Positions 35,940 through 45,107 are shown, counted from the stretch's first letter. The stretch: 64,000 nucleotides of DNA from Laspinema palackyanum D2c (GCF_025370875.1 NZ_JAMXFD010000009.1:1-64000); one strand, 5' to 3'. The notes: a model not told the origin generated them from the letters alone. A program made the numbers and translations.

Positions 35940-36989
35940 ATGACTAATTTTAATTCTATCAAACGTCGCCAATTCCTGAAAATGAGTTCCTTGGCTCTAG
36001 GAACCAGTATCTTAACCAGTTGTACGAATCCTGGAAAGCAACCTTCCGCCTCCACAGCGAATGGAAAACTTGACAAAATTAAAGTCGGGTTAAGCTGGAA
36101 AGCTGAAGCCGAATACGGCGGATTTTATCAGGCCCTGGCGACGGGGATTTATCGAGACTATGGATTCGATGTGGAAATTAGACCCCTTCCCCCCCAAGGG
36201 AATGTGACTCAATTGTTGATGGGGGATTTGGTTGACTTTAGTATTGGACAAGCAGTCAATGCACTCCAAGCAGCGGATCAAGGCATTCCCAAAGTGACGA
36301 TCGCCGCCATCTTTCAAAATGAAATTCAAGCCTTTTTAGCCCATCCCGGGGTCGGCAATGATTCGTTGGCGCAACTCAAGGGAAAACGGGTGTTTATTGT
36401 TCCGGGACTGAGTAGTATTTATTGGCCTTTCCTAGAAAAACAGTACGGTTATACTCAAGACCAGCAACGGCCTTATAATTTCAATGTCACCCCATTTTTG
36501 CTAGACAAAGATTCGGTCCAACAGGGATTATTGACTTCAGAACCATTTCTCATTGAAAAAGAAGGCGGGTTTAAACCCGTGGTTTTACTGTTAAGTGAAA
36601 CGGGCTTGAATCCTTATAATTTCACCCTGGAAACCACTCATAAATTAATTGAATCAAAACCGGAGTTGGTTCATCGCTTTGTCGATGCTTCTATCAAAGG
36701 ATGGTACAGCTATCTTGACAATCCCGCACTGGGAAATGAGTTGATTCAGCAAGACAATCCAGAAATGTCTGATGAGTTGCTGGCTTTTGCACTGGGTAAG
36801 GTAGCGGAGTATGATCTGATTAAGTCGGGAGATGCTCAAACCCTCGGGATTGGGGCGATGACTGATGAACGATGGAAAACTTTGTTTGACCAGTTGGTAA
36901 CTGCTGGGGTTTTAGAGGATAAACCCAGCTATAAAGATGCCTACACCTTAGAGTTTATTAATAAGGGGGTAGACTATTACCTGTCTTAA
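35940..36989 (+). CDS. NMT1/THI5-like ABC transporter substrate-binding lipoprotein
   Basis: A 349-residue secreted binding protein of the NMT1/THI5 family, which includes the pyrimidine precursor (HMP) and aliphatic sulfonate binders. It starts with a Tat-like signal KRRQFLKMSSLALGTSILTSC, with an LTSC lipobox near residue 28. The mature part has KIKVGLSWKAEAEYGGFYQA and DVEIRPLPPQGNVTQLLMGD, both typical of the THI5-like class. No TPP riboswitch was found before the gene, so thiamine is not favoured. It is the first gene of a plus-strand set with an ATPase (37323) and a permease (39841). The substrate is unknown. Confidence 0.92.
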   Translation: MTNFNSIKRRQFLKMSSLALGTSILTSCTNPGKQPSASTANGKLDKIKVGLSWKAEAEYGGFYQALATGIYRDYGFDVEIRPLPPQGNVTQLLMGDLVDFSIGQAVNALQAADQGIPKVTIAAIFQNEIQAFLAHPGVGNDSLAQLKGKRVFIVPGLSSIYWPFLEKQYGYTQDQQRPYNFNVTPFLLDKDSVQQGLLTSEPFLIEKEGGFKPVVLLLSETGLNPYNFTLETTHKLIESKPELVHRFVDASIKGWYSYLDNPALGNELIQQDNPEMSDELLAFALGKVAEYDLIKSGDAQTLGIGAMTDERWKTLFDQLVTAGVLEDKPSYKDAYTLEFINKGVDYYLS

Positions 36990-37097
36990 AATTTTAGCCT
37001 TCTTTTGCCCTGATTGAGCAGTCTTGAAACTCGAACCCGCTCTGTAGGGTTGATTCGCAAATCAACCCTAGATTGTGGTTTTAGAAAACCCTTACCA

Positions 37098-37226
37098 TTA
37101 GGGAACTCCAAAAAATAAAACCACCAAAATGTTCGGAGTGATTCCTTCACCGAGTCATCTTTATAAAGAAACCCCTGAAGGGGTTACTACGAACGTTTGA
37201 ATGATTTATTTTTTGGATTTCCCTTA
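37098..37226. mobile_element. MITE-like element with family 1 hairpin inside
   Basis: Inverted ends: TTAGGGAACTCCAAAAAATA (37098) and TATTTTTTGGATTTCCCTTA (ending about 37226), about 129 bases in all. Inside is an AAACCCCTGAAGGGGTTACT hairpin with the GTTACTACGAACG tail of family 1. The element has no coding capacity. A diverged copy is at 20106. A duplicated target could not be defined with certainty. Confidence 0.6.
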
Positions 37227-37328
37227 AGGGTATGGCTCTCTTAAAAAAGCCTGCTTACCCAGCGGCAAAGAGAAAATCAACGGTTTACAATTGAATTTGA
37301 AATTAGCTTTCTTGAGTTAAAATAAAAC

Positions 37329-38123
37329 ATGATGAACCCGGAAACGGCGATTACTATCAGTCAGGTGAGCAAGGTTTTTAATAATGGGGTGGTGGCTTTA
37401 AAGGATGTAAATCTGAAGGTTAATCGGGAAGATTTTGTCAGTTTAGTTGGCCCTTCTGGATGTGGGAAAAGTACCATTTTAAGAATTATTGCGGGCCTCA
37501 GTGAGAGCAGTGGGGGAAAAATTGAATGGGCCGATCGCACCTTAAAACAACAGATCGCGTTTGTGTTCCAAGAACCGGCTTTGATGCCTTGGAGTACGGT
37601 AAAAAATAATATTCGCTTACCCCTCAAACTGATGGGAATTCCCAAAAGAATGGCCGATGCTTCCATTGCCAAGACGTTGGAATTAGTCGGATTGAAAAAC
37701 TTTGCGAATGCCTATCCCCGCCAGCTTTCCGGGGGGATGAAAATGCGGGTTTCTATTGCTCGGGCGATCGTCACGGAACCCCGAGTATTACTGATGGATG
37801 AACCCTTTGGGGCTTTGGATGATATCACACGTACTAACCTCAATGATGAGTTACTTTCATTATGGAATCACCAACGTCAAACCATCCTATTTGTGACTCA
37901 TAATATTTATGAAGCGGTTTATCTCTCCAAGCGAGTGGTGGTGATGGGGGCGAATCCGGGACGGGCGATCGCTGAGATTCCCATCGATGAACCGTTACCC
38001 CGCACCGAAGCGTTTCGGACTTCTGAGCGTTATCTCAACTATTGTCAACAGGTGTATGCCGCTTTAGCGGAAGCAATGGATCCGCATTCCCGGGAATCCC
38101 CTCGACAATTTTTCTCGGTCTAA
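37329..38123 (+). CDS. ABC transporter ATPase (SsuB/TauB/ThiZ-like)
   Basis: The 264-residue cytosolic ATPase has Walker [14 protein letters not shown] (about 42), Q-loop [14 protein letters not shown] signature [15 protein letters not shown], Walker [14 protein letters not shown] and H-loop [12 protein letters not shown]. It belongs to the subfamily that pairs with NMT1/THI5-like binders and the permease at 39841. The gene lies 340 bases downstream of the binding-protein gene, with a MITE-like element between. The start can also be ATG 37332. A transporter role is certain from family; the substrate is not. Confidence 0.95.
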   Translation: MMNPETAITISQVSKVFNNGVVALKDVNLKVNREDFVSLVGPSGCGKSTILRIIAGLSESSGGKIEWADRTLKQQIAFVFQEPALMPWSTVKNNIRLPLKLMGIPKRMADASIAKTLELVGLKNFANAYPRQLSGGMKMRVSIARAIVTEPRVLLMDEPFGALDDITRTNLNDELLSLWNHQRQTILFVTHNIYEAVYLSKRVVVMGANPGRAIAEIPIDEPLPRTEAFRTSERYLNYCQQVYAALAEAMDPHSRESPRQFFSV

Positions 38124-38178
38124 TTCTGCTATCAAAGGCCGAGATGATTCAAGGCATCTCTAGGATAAAGAATTAGGC

Positions 38179-38193
38179 TTCATCCGGGATGAA
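38179..38193. repeat. Short hairpin after the ABC ATPase gene
   Basis: TTCATCC-G-GGATGAA forms a 7-base stem 56 bases after the ATPase stop. There is no T-run, so it is a weak terminator at best. Confidence 0.3.
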
Positions 38194-38332
38194 TCGCTTC
38201 CCTAAATCTGGGTGATTTTTACCCCTCAATCCAGCTCAATCTCCCTGGAGTTCAGGAGGTTTGGCAGGATAGAGGGGGTTTAATTGAGGAGCTGGATAAT
38301 TGGATTATTTTGGCTCAGATGGGTCAAAATTT

Positions 38333-38341
38333 TGCTATAAT
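38333..38341 (+). promoter_or_regulatory. Extended -10 promoter candidate for the SDR-PTPS pair
   Basis: TGCTATAAT is a perfect extended -10 (TG, one base, TATAAT), about 98 bases before the SDR start. A poorly matching -35 is acceptable with an extended -10. It suggests that the SDR and PTPS genes have their own promoter inside the transporter gene set. Confidence 0.45.
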
Positions 38342-38438
38342 TAACCCCTGGTTCTTAGTTACGGTTTCCTTGAAGTAGGGTCAATCAACCAGAGTTCTAG
38401 CGCCGTTTTCTAGTGAATCTTGCCCCTACGAGAAGGAG

Positions 38439-39182
38439 ATGCTGAATCATTTGGAGAAATCTTTAGCGGGACGAGTTGCCATTGTCACAGGAGCAGGTCG
38501 GGGGATTGGTGCCGCCACGGCTCGACAGTTGGCACAGCGAGGAGCTTCTGTGGTCCTCGTCAGTCGGAGTGGGGAGCAACTGGAGGGTGTGAGAGAGGCG
38601 ATCGCCACTGAATCTCAACCTGAGCAAGTTGTGGTGTATCCGGCGGATGTCAGTTCAGAGGCACAGACTCTAGAGGTCTTTGACCAGGCGATCGCCACCT
38701 TCGGTCGGGTGGATATCTTAATTAATAATGCCGGAATGGTTCAAGTGACCGATTTTACCCAAATTGAACTGGCGGACTGGGAACGGATCATGGCGGTGAA
38801 TGTCACCGGGATATTTTTGTACTGCCGTGAGTTTTTTCGTCGGGCGATCGCTCAATCTCATGGCGGTGCGATCGTCAATGTCGCCTCCCTCTCCGGTGTT
38901 CGCGGACCCGATAAATTTCCGGGATTCACCAGTTACATTACCAGTAAATACGGGGTCGTTGGCATCACCGATTCCCTCGCCGTAGAAGGTAAACCCCACG
39001 GAATTCGCGTGAATAGTGTTTCCCCCGGTGCAGTGGATACCGCTCTTCTGAAACAAGCTGCGCCCTTTCTAAAAACCCAAACCACCCCGGATGATGTGGC
39101 GCGCACCATCGTTTTTTTAGCGGATGACTATCAAGCGAAATGTCTCACCGGCGCTAACCTTGAAATTTTTAGTAATGCTTAG
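38439..39182 (+). CDS. Short-chain dehydrogenase/reductase, possible pterin reductase
   Basis: The 247-residue NAD(P)-dependent SDR has GAGRGIGAATARQLA (cofactor), NNAGM, catalytic Ser in VASLSG and SYITSKYG (Tyr-x-x-x-Lys), then the PGAVDT loop. It resembles FabG-type enzymes, so the substrate is not readable. It is followed after 11 bases by a PTPS gene; in animals PTPS product is reduced by an SDR, sepiapterin reductase. The ATG at 38439 touches the AAGGAG site with no spacing; the TTG at 38451 has 12-base spacing and would remove four residues, so the start is uncertain. Confidence 0.85.
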   Translation: MLNHLEKSLAGRVAIVTGAGRGIGAATARQLAQRGASVVLVSRSGEQLEGVREAIATESQPEQVVVYPADVSSEAQTLEVFDQAIATFGRVDILINNAGMVQVTDFTQIELADWERIMAVNVTGIFLYCREFFRRAIAQSHGGAIVNVASLSGVRGPDKFPGFTSYITSKYGVVGITDSLAVEGKPHGIRVNSVSPGAVDTALLKQAAPFLKTQTTPDDVARTIVFLADDYQAKCLTGANLEIFSNA

Positions 39183-39193
39183 GAGTTTTCAGT

Positions 39194-39607
39194 ATGTCGA
39201 TGATTTATATCACCCGTCGAGTCACTTTTTCCGCCTCTCATCGTCTCCACAGCGATGCCTTATCCGATGAAGAAAATCGCCGAGTATTTGGCAAATGCAA
39301 CAATCCTAATGGTCATGGTCATAACTATGCATTAAAAGTGACAGTTCGTGGAGAAGTCAATCCCGAAACCGGGATTGTTTTGAATTTCTTTGACCTTCAA
39401 GATGCCATTGATGCCGCAATTCTGGAGGAGGTCGATCACAAGCATATTAATTTAGATGTCCCTGCTTTCAAAGGCATCAATCCCACCGCTGAGAATATGG
39501 TCGTGGTCTTTTGGAATATGCTAGAACCCAAGCTACCCCCTGGAATGCTCTATGAAATGCAGTTGTATGAAACCGACAATGATCATGTGACCTATCGGGG
39601 CACTTAG
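39194..39607 (+). CDS. 6-pyruvoyltetrahydropterin synthase, animal-like
   Basis: This 137-residue enzyme makes 6-pyruvoyl-tetrahydropterin from dihydroneopterin triphosphate. It has the Zn histidines in TFSASHRLHS and CNNPNGHGHNY, the catalytic Cys in FGKCNNPNG, the VDHKHINLDVP block, and the glutamate in MQLYETDNDHVTYRG. The residues around FGKCNNPNGHGHNY and ETDND are the same as in vertebrate PTPS rather than in short QueD proteins. In cyanobacteria, PTPS serves synthesis of biopterin-like glycosides. Directly behind an SDR gene, with SD AGGAG 10 bases before the start. Confidence 0.93.
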   Translation: MSMIYITRRVTFSASHRLHSDALSDEENRRVFGKCNNPNGHGHNYALKVTVRGEVNPETGIVLNFFDLQDAIDAAILEEVDHKHINLDVPAFKGINPTAENMVVVFWNMLEPKLPPGMLYEMQLYETDNDHVTYRGT

Positions 39608-39661
39608 AGACTGCTACTGTCCGCCCTGACTAAAGTATCGGTATAGTTTACCCCAGGGACA

Positions 39662-39750
39662 AGAAACCGGGTTTCTCACCCAAATTGATGATGAATTGCG
39701 AAAAATTTTGACAGAAACCCGGTTTCTCACCCATTTTGTACCGACGCCCT
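39662..39750. repeat. Family 4 palindrome pair
   Basis: AGAAACCGGGTTTCT (39662-39676) and AGAAACCCGGTTTCT (39713-39727), each followed by CACCCA. A GTACCGACGCCC follows, as at 6861-6960. The pair lies between the PTPS gene and the ABC permease gene. Confidence 0.75.
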
Positions 39751-39840
39751 TTGGGTCGATTGATATATCTATCCTCTCAACTACGGACGGGTTAATCCCT
39801 TTCGGACAAAACCGATTCCTAGATTACTAAAACCGATAAA

Positions 39841-40671
39841 ATGAACAAAGATATCGCCTTAATTTTAGCAAAACTGAAGAAAAATAAGTTATTATCTTTG
39901 GATACCATTGCCCCGATTGTAGTGGGAATTCTGGTGCTATCCGCTTGGGAAATTGGGGTGGAAGTCACCGAAACTCCCATTTATTTATTGCCGAAACCTT
40001 CGGATATTTTTCAGGCTTTAATTAAGGATTGGCCGATTCTGTTTCCCGCGTTGCTCATTACCTTAAAAATTACGGTAGTAGCCTTTATCACTGCGGCAAT
40101 TTCTGGGTTAATGATTGCGGTGTTGATGTCTCAAAGTAAGTGGATTGAGAAAAGTCTGTATCCTTATGCGATTGTTTTACAGACTACTCCTATTGTGGCG
40201 ATCGCACCTTTAATTATTATCTGGTTTAAAGACTATACCTTTGGCGCATTGGTGACTTGTGCCTGGATTGTCGCCTTTTTCCCGATTATTTCTAATACCA
40301 CCTTTGGCTTAAATAGTCTCGACCCCAATTTACGAGATTTATTTATCCTCTATAAAGCCTCCCGTTGGCAAACCCTCTGGTATTTGAGACTCCCCAGTGC
40401 CTTACCCTATTTTTTATCAGGATTGCGGATTAGCGGGGGATTATCCTTAATTGGTGCTGTGGTGGCAGAATTTGTCGCCGGGACTGGCGGTACCGATTCC
40501 GGGATTGCCTATCAAATGCTAATTGCCGGTTACAATTTACAAATTCCCCGAATGTTTGCCGCCTTATTCCTGGTGACAATGCTGGGTATTTTGATTTTTA
40601 TTCTGTTATCAAGAATATCAGATTGGGTTTTAGGGGAATGGCATGAAGGGTCAGTTAAACGGGATACTTAA
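39841..40671 (+). CDS. ABC transporter permease (SsuC/ThiX-like)
   Basis: The 276-residue inner-membrane permease has six hydrophobic segments and the EAA-type loop LYKASRWQTLWYLRLPSALP between TM4 and TM5. It starts MNKDIALILAKLKKNKLL and has TM1 at IAPIVVGILVLSAWEIGV. It completes the set with the THI5-like binder (35940) and ATPase (37329); the intervening SDR/PTPS genes make the set discontinuous. It converges with the adenylyl cyclase gene 24 bases away. Confidence 0.93.
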   Translation: MNKDIALILAKLKKNKLLSLDTIAPIVVGILVLSAWEIGVEVTETPIYLLPKPSDIFQALIKDWPILFPALLITLKITVVAFITAAISGLMIAVLMSQSKWIEKSLYPYAIVLQTTPIVAIAPLIIIWFKDYTFGALVTCAWIVAFFPIISNTTFGLNSLDPNLRDLFILYKASRWQTLWYLRLPSALPYFLSGLRISGGLSLIGAVVAEFVAGTGGTDSGIAYQMLIAGYNLQIPRMFAALFLVTMLGILIFILLSRISDWVLGEWHEGSVKRDT

Positions 40672-40695
40672 TTGACCCTTTTTACCCAATTTATA

Positions 40696-43272
40696 TTACT
40701 TTGTTGTCATCGTATGGACGCCATCCCAGTCCTCTGGAGGTGGCGTTTTTATATAATCCTCCGCTCTTTGAATGTGAATTTTCACCGCTTGGTCTTCGGG
40801 GTAAATTGCGCCTGCGGATTGAAAGAGGGTAATCGATTCTAAGAAGTTTTTGGAGATATATGCGGCACGTCCGGCGCTATAAAAGTCTAAGAATTTCTGT
40901 TTCGCGGCATCTAGGGGAGTCTGACGATCGCCAATTAATTCATAAATCCCCACTGCCTGATTTTTCCCCTTCACCCGAATCTTATCTAACTCTCTCACCC
41001 ATATCCGATCGCTACAAAGTTGATAAGTAAATTCGCTAATAATAATATCACATTTATATTCCTTCGTTACGCTTTCTAACCGTGCACTTAAATTCACCCC
41101 ATCCCCAATCACCGTATAATCCATCCGCTTTTGACTGCCAATATTTCCAGAAACAACTTCCCCGGAACTAATCCCAATCCCAATGCGAATATTATGTTCT
41201 TTTTGCTGACGATTAAATTCATCTAAACGCCGACGCATATCTAAGGCCGATTGTACCGCCTTCCAAGCGTGTTCTTTCAGGGGTAATGGTGCGCCAAATA
41301 CGGCCATTAGCGCATCACCAATAAATTTATCTAACGTTCCGTCACAGTTAAAAACTGCTTCTACCATCGTCTCGAAATAGTTATTCAAAAGCGAGACGAC
41401 TTCTGCCGCTTCTAGGTTTTCCGTCAGGGTTGTATAACCGCGAATATCCGAGAATAGAATAGTAACTTCTTTGCGTTCCCCCACCATTAAGGCATCTTCC
41501 CCCAATGCCATGACTCGTTCCGCGACCCCGGGAGTCATGTAGCGATACATGGTGGTTTTCATCCGTTTTTCGCGACTTATGTCTTCTAAAACGACTAATC
41601 CACCCCGGACTCCCCCTTCTGGGTTGGTTAAAGGATTCACCGTGAGGTTGAGACTGCGTTCGATTTCTTTGACTTGACTTTTGGGGTATTTTATGACATT
41701 TTCATCCGGCTCATTCCAGGGGATGTAAAACTCAGGATTGTTGCGATCGCCTATCACCAAAATCGCACTTTCCATATTCGTTTCATCCAACTTGACTAAC
41801 CCAATGGTCAGACTTTGTTCCGGGACAAAATGCCTTGCCGCATTTCGTAATGCATCCTCTAAGCGAAATCTCAGATGTTCGATGGGAACCACTTCCCAAA
41901 CATAGCGACCTTGTAACTTTTGCTGCCATAGCAGCAGTTTTTGCTTATTTTCCCGCTGAATCTGAAACTGGCGATCGCTCTGTTTGCGGTCCTCCTTCTG
42001 AATCGGACATCCCAGCAACTCTAGCGCCGCCTCATTAATCGTGACAATTTTCCCATCCATATTGGTGGAAATCACCGCATCGGAAAGGCTTTCTAAAATA
42101 TCTTTTTGATATTGCTTCTCCAGCAAAACACTCTCAAACAATTGTGCGTTTTGCAAAGCAATTCCCGCTTGAGCATTAAACGCGCGCAAAAACGCTTCAT
42201 CGGAGGAATTAAAACTCCCCTTCTGTTTATTAATCAGTTGCGTCACCCCGATTAATTCCCCCGAGGCATTATAAACTGGCATACAAAGAATCGTAGAGGT
42301 TTGGTATCCCGTTTTCCGGTCCGTCGTGGGGTCAAACCTCGGGTCCAGATAGGCATCATGAATATTTAGTGTTTGACCCGTAGAGGCGACATAACCGGCA
42401 ATGCCACGATTTGCCGGAATCCGAATTTCCACCATTGTTTTGCCATCTGCCTTGGCGACTTTCGTCCAGAGTTCGTCAGTTTCCTTGCTGAGTAAAAATA
42501 GGGTACTGCGATCGGCCTGCATTAAATCCTTGGCGCGGTCCATCACAGCGCGTAACGTCGTTTCCAGGTCCAGACTTTGACCTAAAGTCGTCGTTGCTTC
42601 CAGTAACGCACTCACCCCGCGTTGATTTCTCGCCGCGACATAAAACGATTGACAACTTTCCAGAATAATTGCAATAGAAGAGGCAAACCCGGCAAATTGA
42701 AGCTGATCCTCGCGGTTGAACGGAACCTCCCCCATTTTATTGAGGACCTGGACCACCGCTACCACGCGATCGGTATCTTTGCTGCTAAAAATCGGTTCAC
42801 AGAGAAGATTTCGCGGGTCACATCCCGGGGGTTCATCCACTTCCGCTTGAAATAAAGGATGATGACGAACATCGGCAATATTGACACTTTCCCCATTGCA
42901 GGCAACATGACCGAGAATGCCGATATGGATGGGTAAGCGGATTTCGGTACTTTTCCCGGTTTCATCCTGGCTAATTTTTGACCAGAGTTGCTCTTTCTCT
43001 TGGTCAATTAAAAAAATAGTCGTCTTTTCTGCTTGCAGGATTTGACTAATTTTGAGGGTGAAGGCATCGAGGAGTTGTTCTAACAGAATTTCGAGCGCTT
43101 CATTATTAATCAGATCGATCGCCAGCAGACATTGCTGAAATTCTGCCGTAATAAAATCAAGGATGCAGACAAATTCGCCAACCTGCATATCCTTGACCCG
43201 CCGGGTCAACTCCCCCATGCGACCCACCCGAGTTAAAGCCGCTAGAACGCTACCAGTGCCTGAAAATGTCAT
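40696..43272 (-). CDS. Class III adenylyl cyclase, GAF-GAF-PAS-cyclase
   Basis: The 858-residue protein makes cAMP. In order: two GAF domains (about 45-190 and 215-375), each with an NK-F-DE type end (NKMGEVPFNRED; NKQKGSFNSSDE), a PAS-like domain (385-545), and the cyclase domain (about 600-780) with metal aspartates in FSDIRGYT and FIGDALMAVFG. The adenine-selecting residues are K in LDKFIGD and T in MDYTVIGDG; the transition-state Asn/Arg are in GVNLSARLE. This is the CyaB1/B2-like layout of Anabaena, in which one GAF domain binds cAMP and gives positive feedback; that is inferred here. A TPR-like end follows. No membrane segment. Confidence 0.94.
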   Translation of the reverse strand: MTFSGTGSVLAALTRVGRMGELTRRVKDMQVGEFVCILDFITAEFQQCLLAIDLINNEALEILLEQLLDAFTLKISQILQAEKTTIFLIDQEKEQLWSKISQDETGKSTEIRLPIHIGILGHVACNGESVNIADVRHHPLFQAEVDEPPGCDPRNLLCEPIFSSKDTDRVVAVVQVLNKMGEVPFNREDQLQFAGFASSIAIILESCQSFYVAARNQRGVSALLEATTTLGQSLDLETTLRAVMDRAKDLMQADRSTLFLLSKETDELWTKVAKADGKTMVEIRIPANRGIAGYVASTGQTLNIHDAYLDPRFDPTTDRKTGYQTSTILCMPVYNASGELIGVTQLINKQKGSFNSSDEAFLRAFNAQAGIALQNAQLFESVLLEKQYQKDILESLSDAVISTNMDGKIVTINEAALELLGCPIQKEDRKQSDRQFQIQRENKQKLLLWQQKLQGRYVWEVVPIEHLRFRLEDALRNAARHFVPEQSLTIGLVKLDETNMESAILVIGDRNNPEFYIPWNEPDENVIKYPKSQVKEIERSLNLTVNPLTNPEGGVRGGLVVLEDISREKRMKTTMYRYMTPGVAERVMALGEDALMVGERKEVTILFSDIRGYTTLTENLEAAEVVSLLNNYFETMVEAVFNCDGTLDKFIGDALMAVFGAPLPLKEHAWKAVQSALDMRRRLDEFNRQQKEHNIRIGIGISSGEVVSGNIGSQKRMDYTVIGDGVNLSARLESVTKEYKCDIIISEFTYQLCSDRIWVRELDKIRVKGKNQAVGIYELIGDRQTPLDAAKQKFLDFYSAGRAAYISKNFLESITLFQSAGAIYPEDQAVKIHIQRAEDYIKTPPPEDWDGVHTMTTK

Positions 43273-43363
43273 GTGTTATCAACGCTTACCGGCTCAGATT
43301 TGCCTGATCTCTATGGTACGCTACCCCTGGGAAATGTGGGGAGATTGGGAGGTGGGGGAGGAT

Positions 43364-43498
43364 GTTCAACGTCACGACTTCAGTCGTTCTCTTGGTTCGT
43401 AGTAACGACTTCAGTCGTTCTCTTGGTTCGTAGTAACGACTTCAGTCGTTCTCTTGGTTCGTAGTAACGACTTCAGTCGTTCTCTTGGTTCGTAGTTC
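43364..43498. repeat. Family 1 tandem array (31-base unit)
   Basis: After a first unit of the GTTCAACGTCACGACTTC type, contiguous 31-base units (TTCGTAGTAACGACTTCAGT then CGTTCTCTTGG) follow. The last unit is truncated and runs into a family 2 copy. The array is upstream of the adenylyl cyclase start. It has no spacers, so it is not a CRISPR array. Confidence 0.85.
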
Positions 43499-43503
43499 AA
43501 CAC

Positions 43504-43629
43504 CGGCGGGGGTTTAAACCCCCGCCTCATAGCTAAAGTCGTCTAAAGACGACTGCCAGTTTTATCCCGTGGTGTTTTCAGTCGGTTTCAACCGACTTTA
43601 GCTGTTAGGCGGGGGATTTATCCCCCGCC
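43504..43629. repeat. Family 2 four-hairpin element, copy C
   Basis: Stems: GGCGGGGGTTTAAACCCCCG, AGTCGTCTAAAGACGACT, AGTCGGTTTCAACCGACT and GGCGGGGGATTTATCCCCCG. The centre has TTATCCCGTGGTGTTTTC. It is flanked on the left by family 1 units and on the right, at 43721-43778, by two inverted family 1 units, making a composite. Confidence 0.85.
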
Positions 43630-43720
43630 GGTTGTTGCTATCAGGCTGCAAGAAGTAAACGAGCAGACTCTATGCTCTATCTATGAGTGCGTGACTTGGC
43701 TGGCGCTTTCGTCACGCGGA

Positions 43721-43778
43721 AACGACTGAAGTCGTTACTACGAACAGGAAGAAACGACTGAAGTCGTTACTACGAACA
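43721..43778. repeat. Family 1 inverted units after copy C
   Basis: Two units AACGACTGAAGTCGTTACTA-CGAACAGG, separated by AAG-type spacers, in inverse orientation to the array at 43364. They end about ten bases before the sqdX stop codon (43788) and may act as the 3' structure of the sqdX transcript. Confidence 0.8.
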
Positions 43779-43787
43779 GGAACTCCG

Positions 43788-44921
43788 TCAGGCAGCTAGG
43801 GGTAAACGACCGGAACCTAGGATGGTTTGGTAATAGCGTCGCAATTGCGCGGTTGCCGCTTGCCATCCCCATTGTTCTGCTTCTTTGCGAGCATTTTGGC
43901 GGAGGGACTGGCGTTCGATTTGGTTGGCGAGGAGGCGTTGGGTGGCGGCGATCGCACCGTTCTCCTCATCGGGATCAAACAAGTATCCGTTAACCCCATC
44001 GGTAACAATATCCAAAATGCCACCTCTGGCAGCAGCAACCACGGGACAACCGGCTGCCATTGCTTCTAACAGCACTAACCCTAGAGTTTCTGTTCGGGAA
44101 GGAAAAATAAAGGCATCGGCTGAAGCAAAGGCGCTGGCTAATTCTTCTCCGTGTAAATAGCCGACAAAATGGGTGGGAGTCCCGGCAAAATGCTGTTCCA
44201 GTTGTTGCCGGGTGGGTCCATCACCGACTAAGGCTAATCTGGCATCGGGAATCGCTTCTAGGACGGGTTTAATGCGATCGATTTCTTTCTCGGCACCGAG
44301 TCGTCCCACATACAGCAGCAGGGGACTGTCGGGATGTCCTTGACTCAGGCGACTCCGCATTTCTCGACTGGCTAAATGAGGTTGAAATAACTCCGTATCC
44401 ACCCCACGCTGCCACAAATCCACCCGTTCAATGTCATGATTTCGCAATTCTTCCACCATTGCCATTGAGGTGCAGAGGTTCAATTCCGCTTGATTATGAG
44501 CCGCTTTCAGCAATTCCCACAGCAGGGGTTCTAGCACTCCTAACCCATAATGTTGCAAATATTTGGGGAGGTGGGTATGGTAAGAAGCAACTAAGGGAAT
44601 TTTCAGACTTTTAGCGTAATAAATTCCCCCGACTCCTAAAACAGCCGGGTTGACCACATGAATTAAATCCGGTTGAAAATCTTCAAGTTTGCGCCGTAAG
44701 GATGGCGTGGGAAAGGCTAATTTCAGTTCGGGATAGAGGGGTAAGGGATACCCGGTGACGCCGTAAACTTCGGCTCCTTTGTATTCAGTAATGCCGTAGT
44801 CTGGAGAAAAGACGAGGACTTGATCTCCTGCACGTTGCAGTTGTTCGACAGTGCGGCAAAGTCGGGTGACGATGCCATCAACTTTGGGATAAAAGGTTTC
44901 GGTAAAAAGTGCAATTCTCAT
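43788..44921 (-). CDS. sqdX: Sulfoquinovosyltransferase-type glycosyltransferase
   Basis: SqdX transfers sulfoquinovose to diacylglycerol, making the sulfolipid SQDG of thylakoids. The 377-residue GT4-family protein starts MRIALFTETFYPKVDGIVTR, has LYVGRLGAEKEIDR, LVGDGPTRQQLE and the E-x7-E motif in SRTETLGLVLLEAMAAGCPV. These match cyanobacterial SqdX, and sqdB lies 186 bases upstream on the same strand. It is a peripheral membrane enzyme. The start codon ATG 44921 is clear. Confidence 0.93.
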   Translation of the reverse strand: MRIALFTETFYPKVDGIVTRLCRTVEQLQRAGDQVLVFSPDYGITEYKGAEVYGVTGYPLPLYPELKLAFPTPSLRRKLEDFQPDLIHVVNPAVLGVGGIYYAKSLKIPLVASYHTHLPKYLQHYGLGVLEPLLWELLKAAHNQAELNLCTSMAMVEELRNHDIERVDLWQRGVDTELFQPHLASREMRSRLSQGHPDSPLLLYVGRLGAEKEIDRIKPVLEAIPDARLALVGDGPTRQQLEQHFAGTPTHFVGYLHGEELASAFASADAFIFPSRTETLGLVLLEAMAAGCPVVAAARGGILDIVTDGVNGYLFDPDEENGAIAATQRLLANQIERQSLRQNARKEAEQWGWQAATAQLRRYYQTILGSGRLPLAA

Positions 44922-45107
44922 ATCAAATTTTAGTTACGCAAGGGTTTTTAGGTCAGCCTCTTTGCAACTTCAACGGTTTTAATTGATGAATGATAGTGCG
45001 AGATTCTAGCTCTGGTCACTGGGGAGCTAGAATTTCGCACTCCCTTGAGAAAGTTACGCAGGATATAGAATCCTTTAGTCTCACCGGATGCCGCTAAACA
45101 CGAGGGT

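Noticed and set aside
43364-43498. CRISPR-like array of 31-base units
   Set aside because: No unique spacers; units abut directly.
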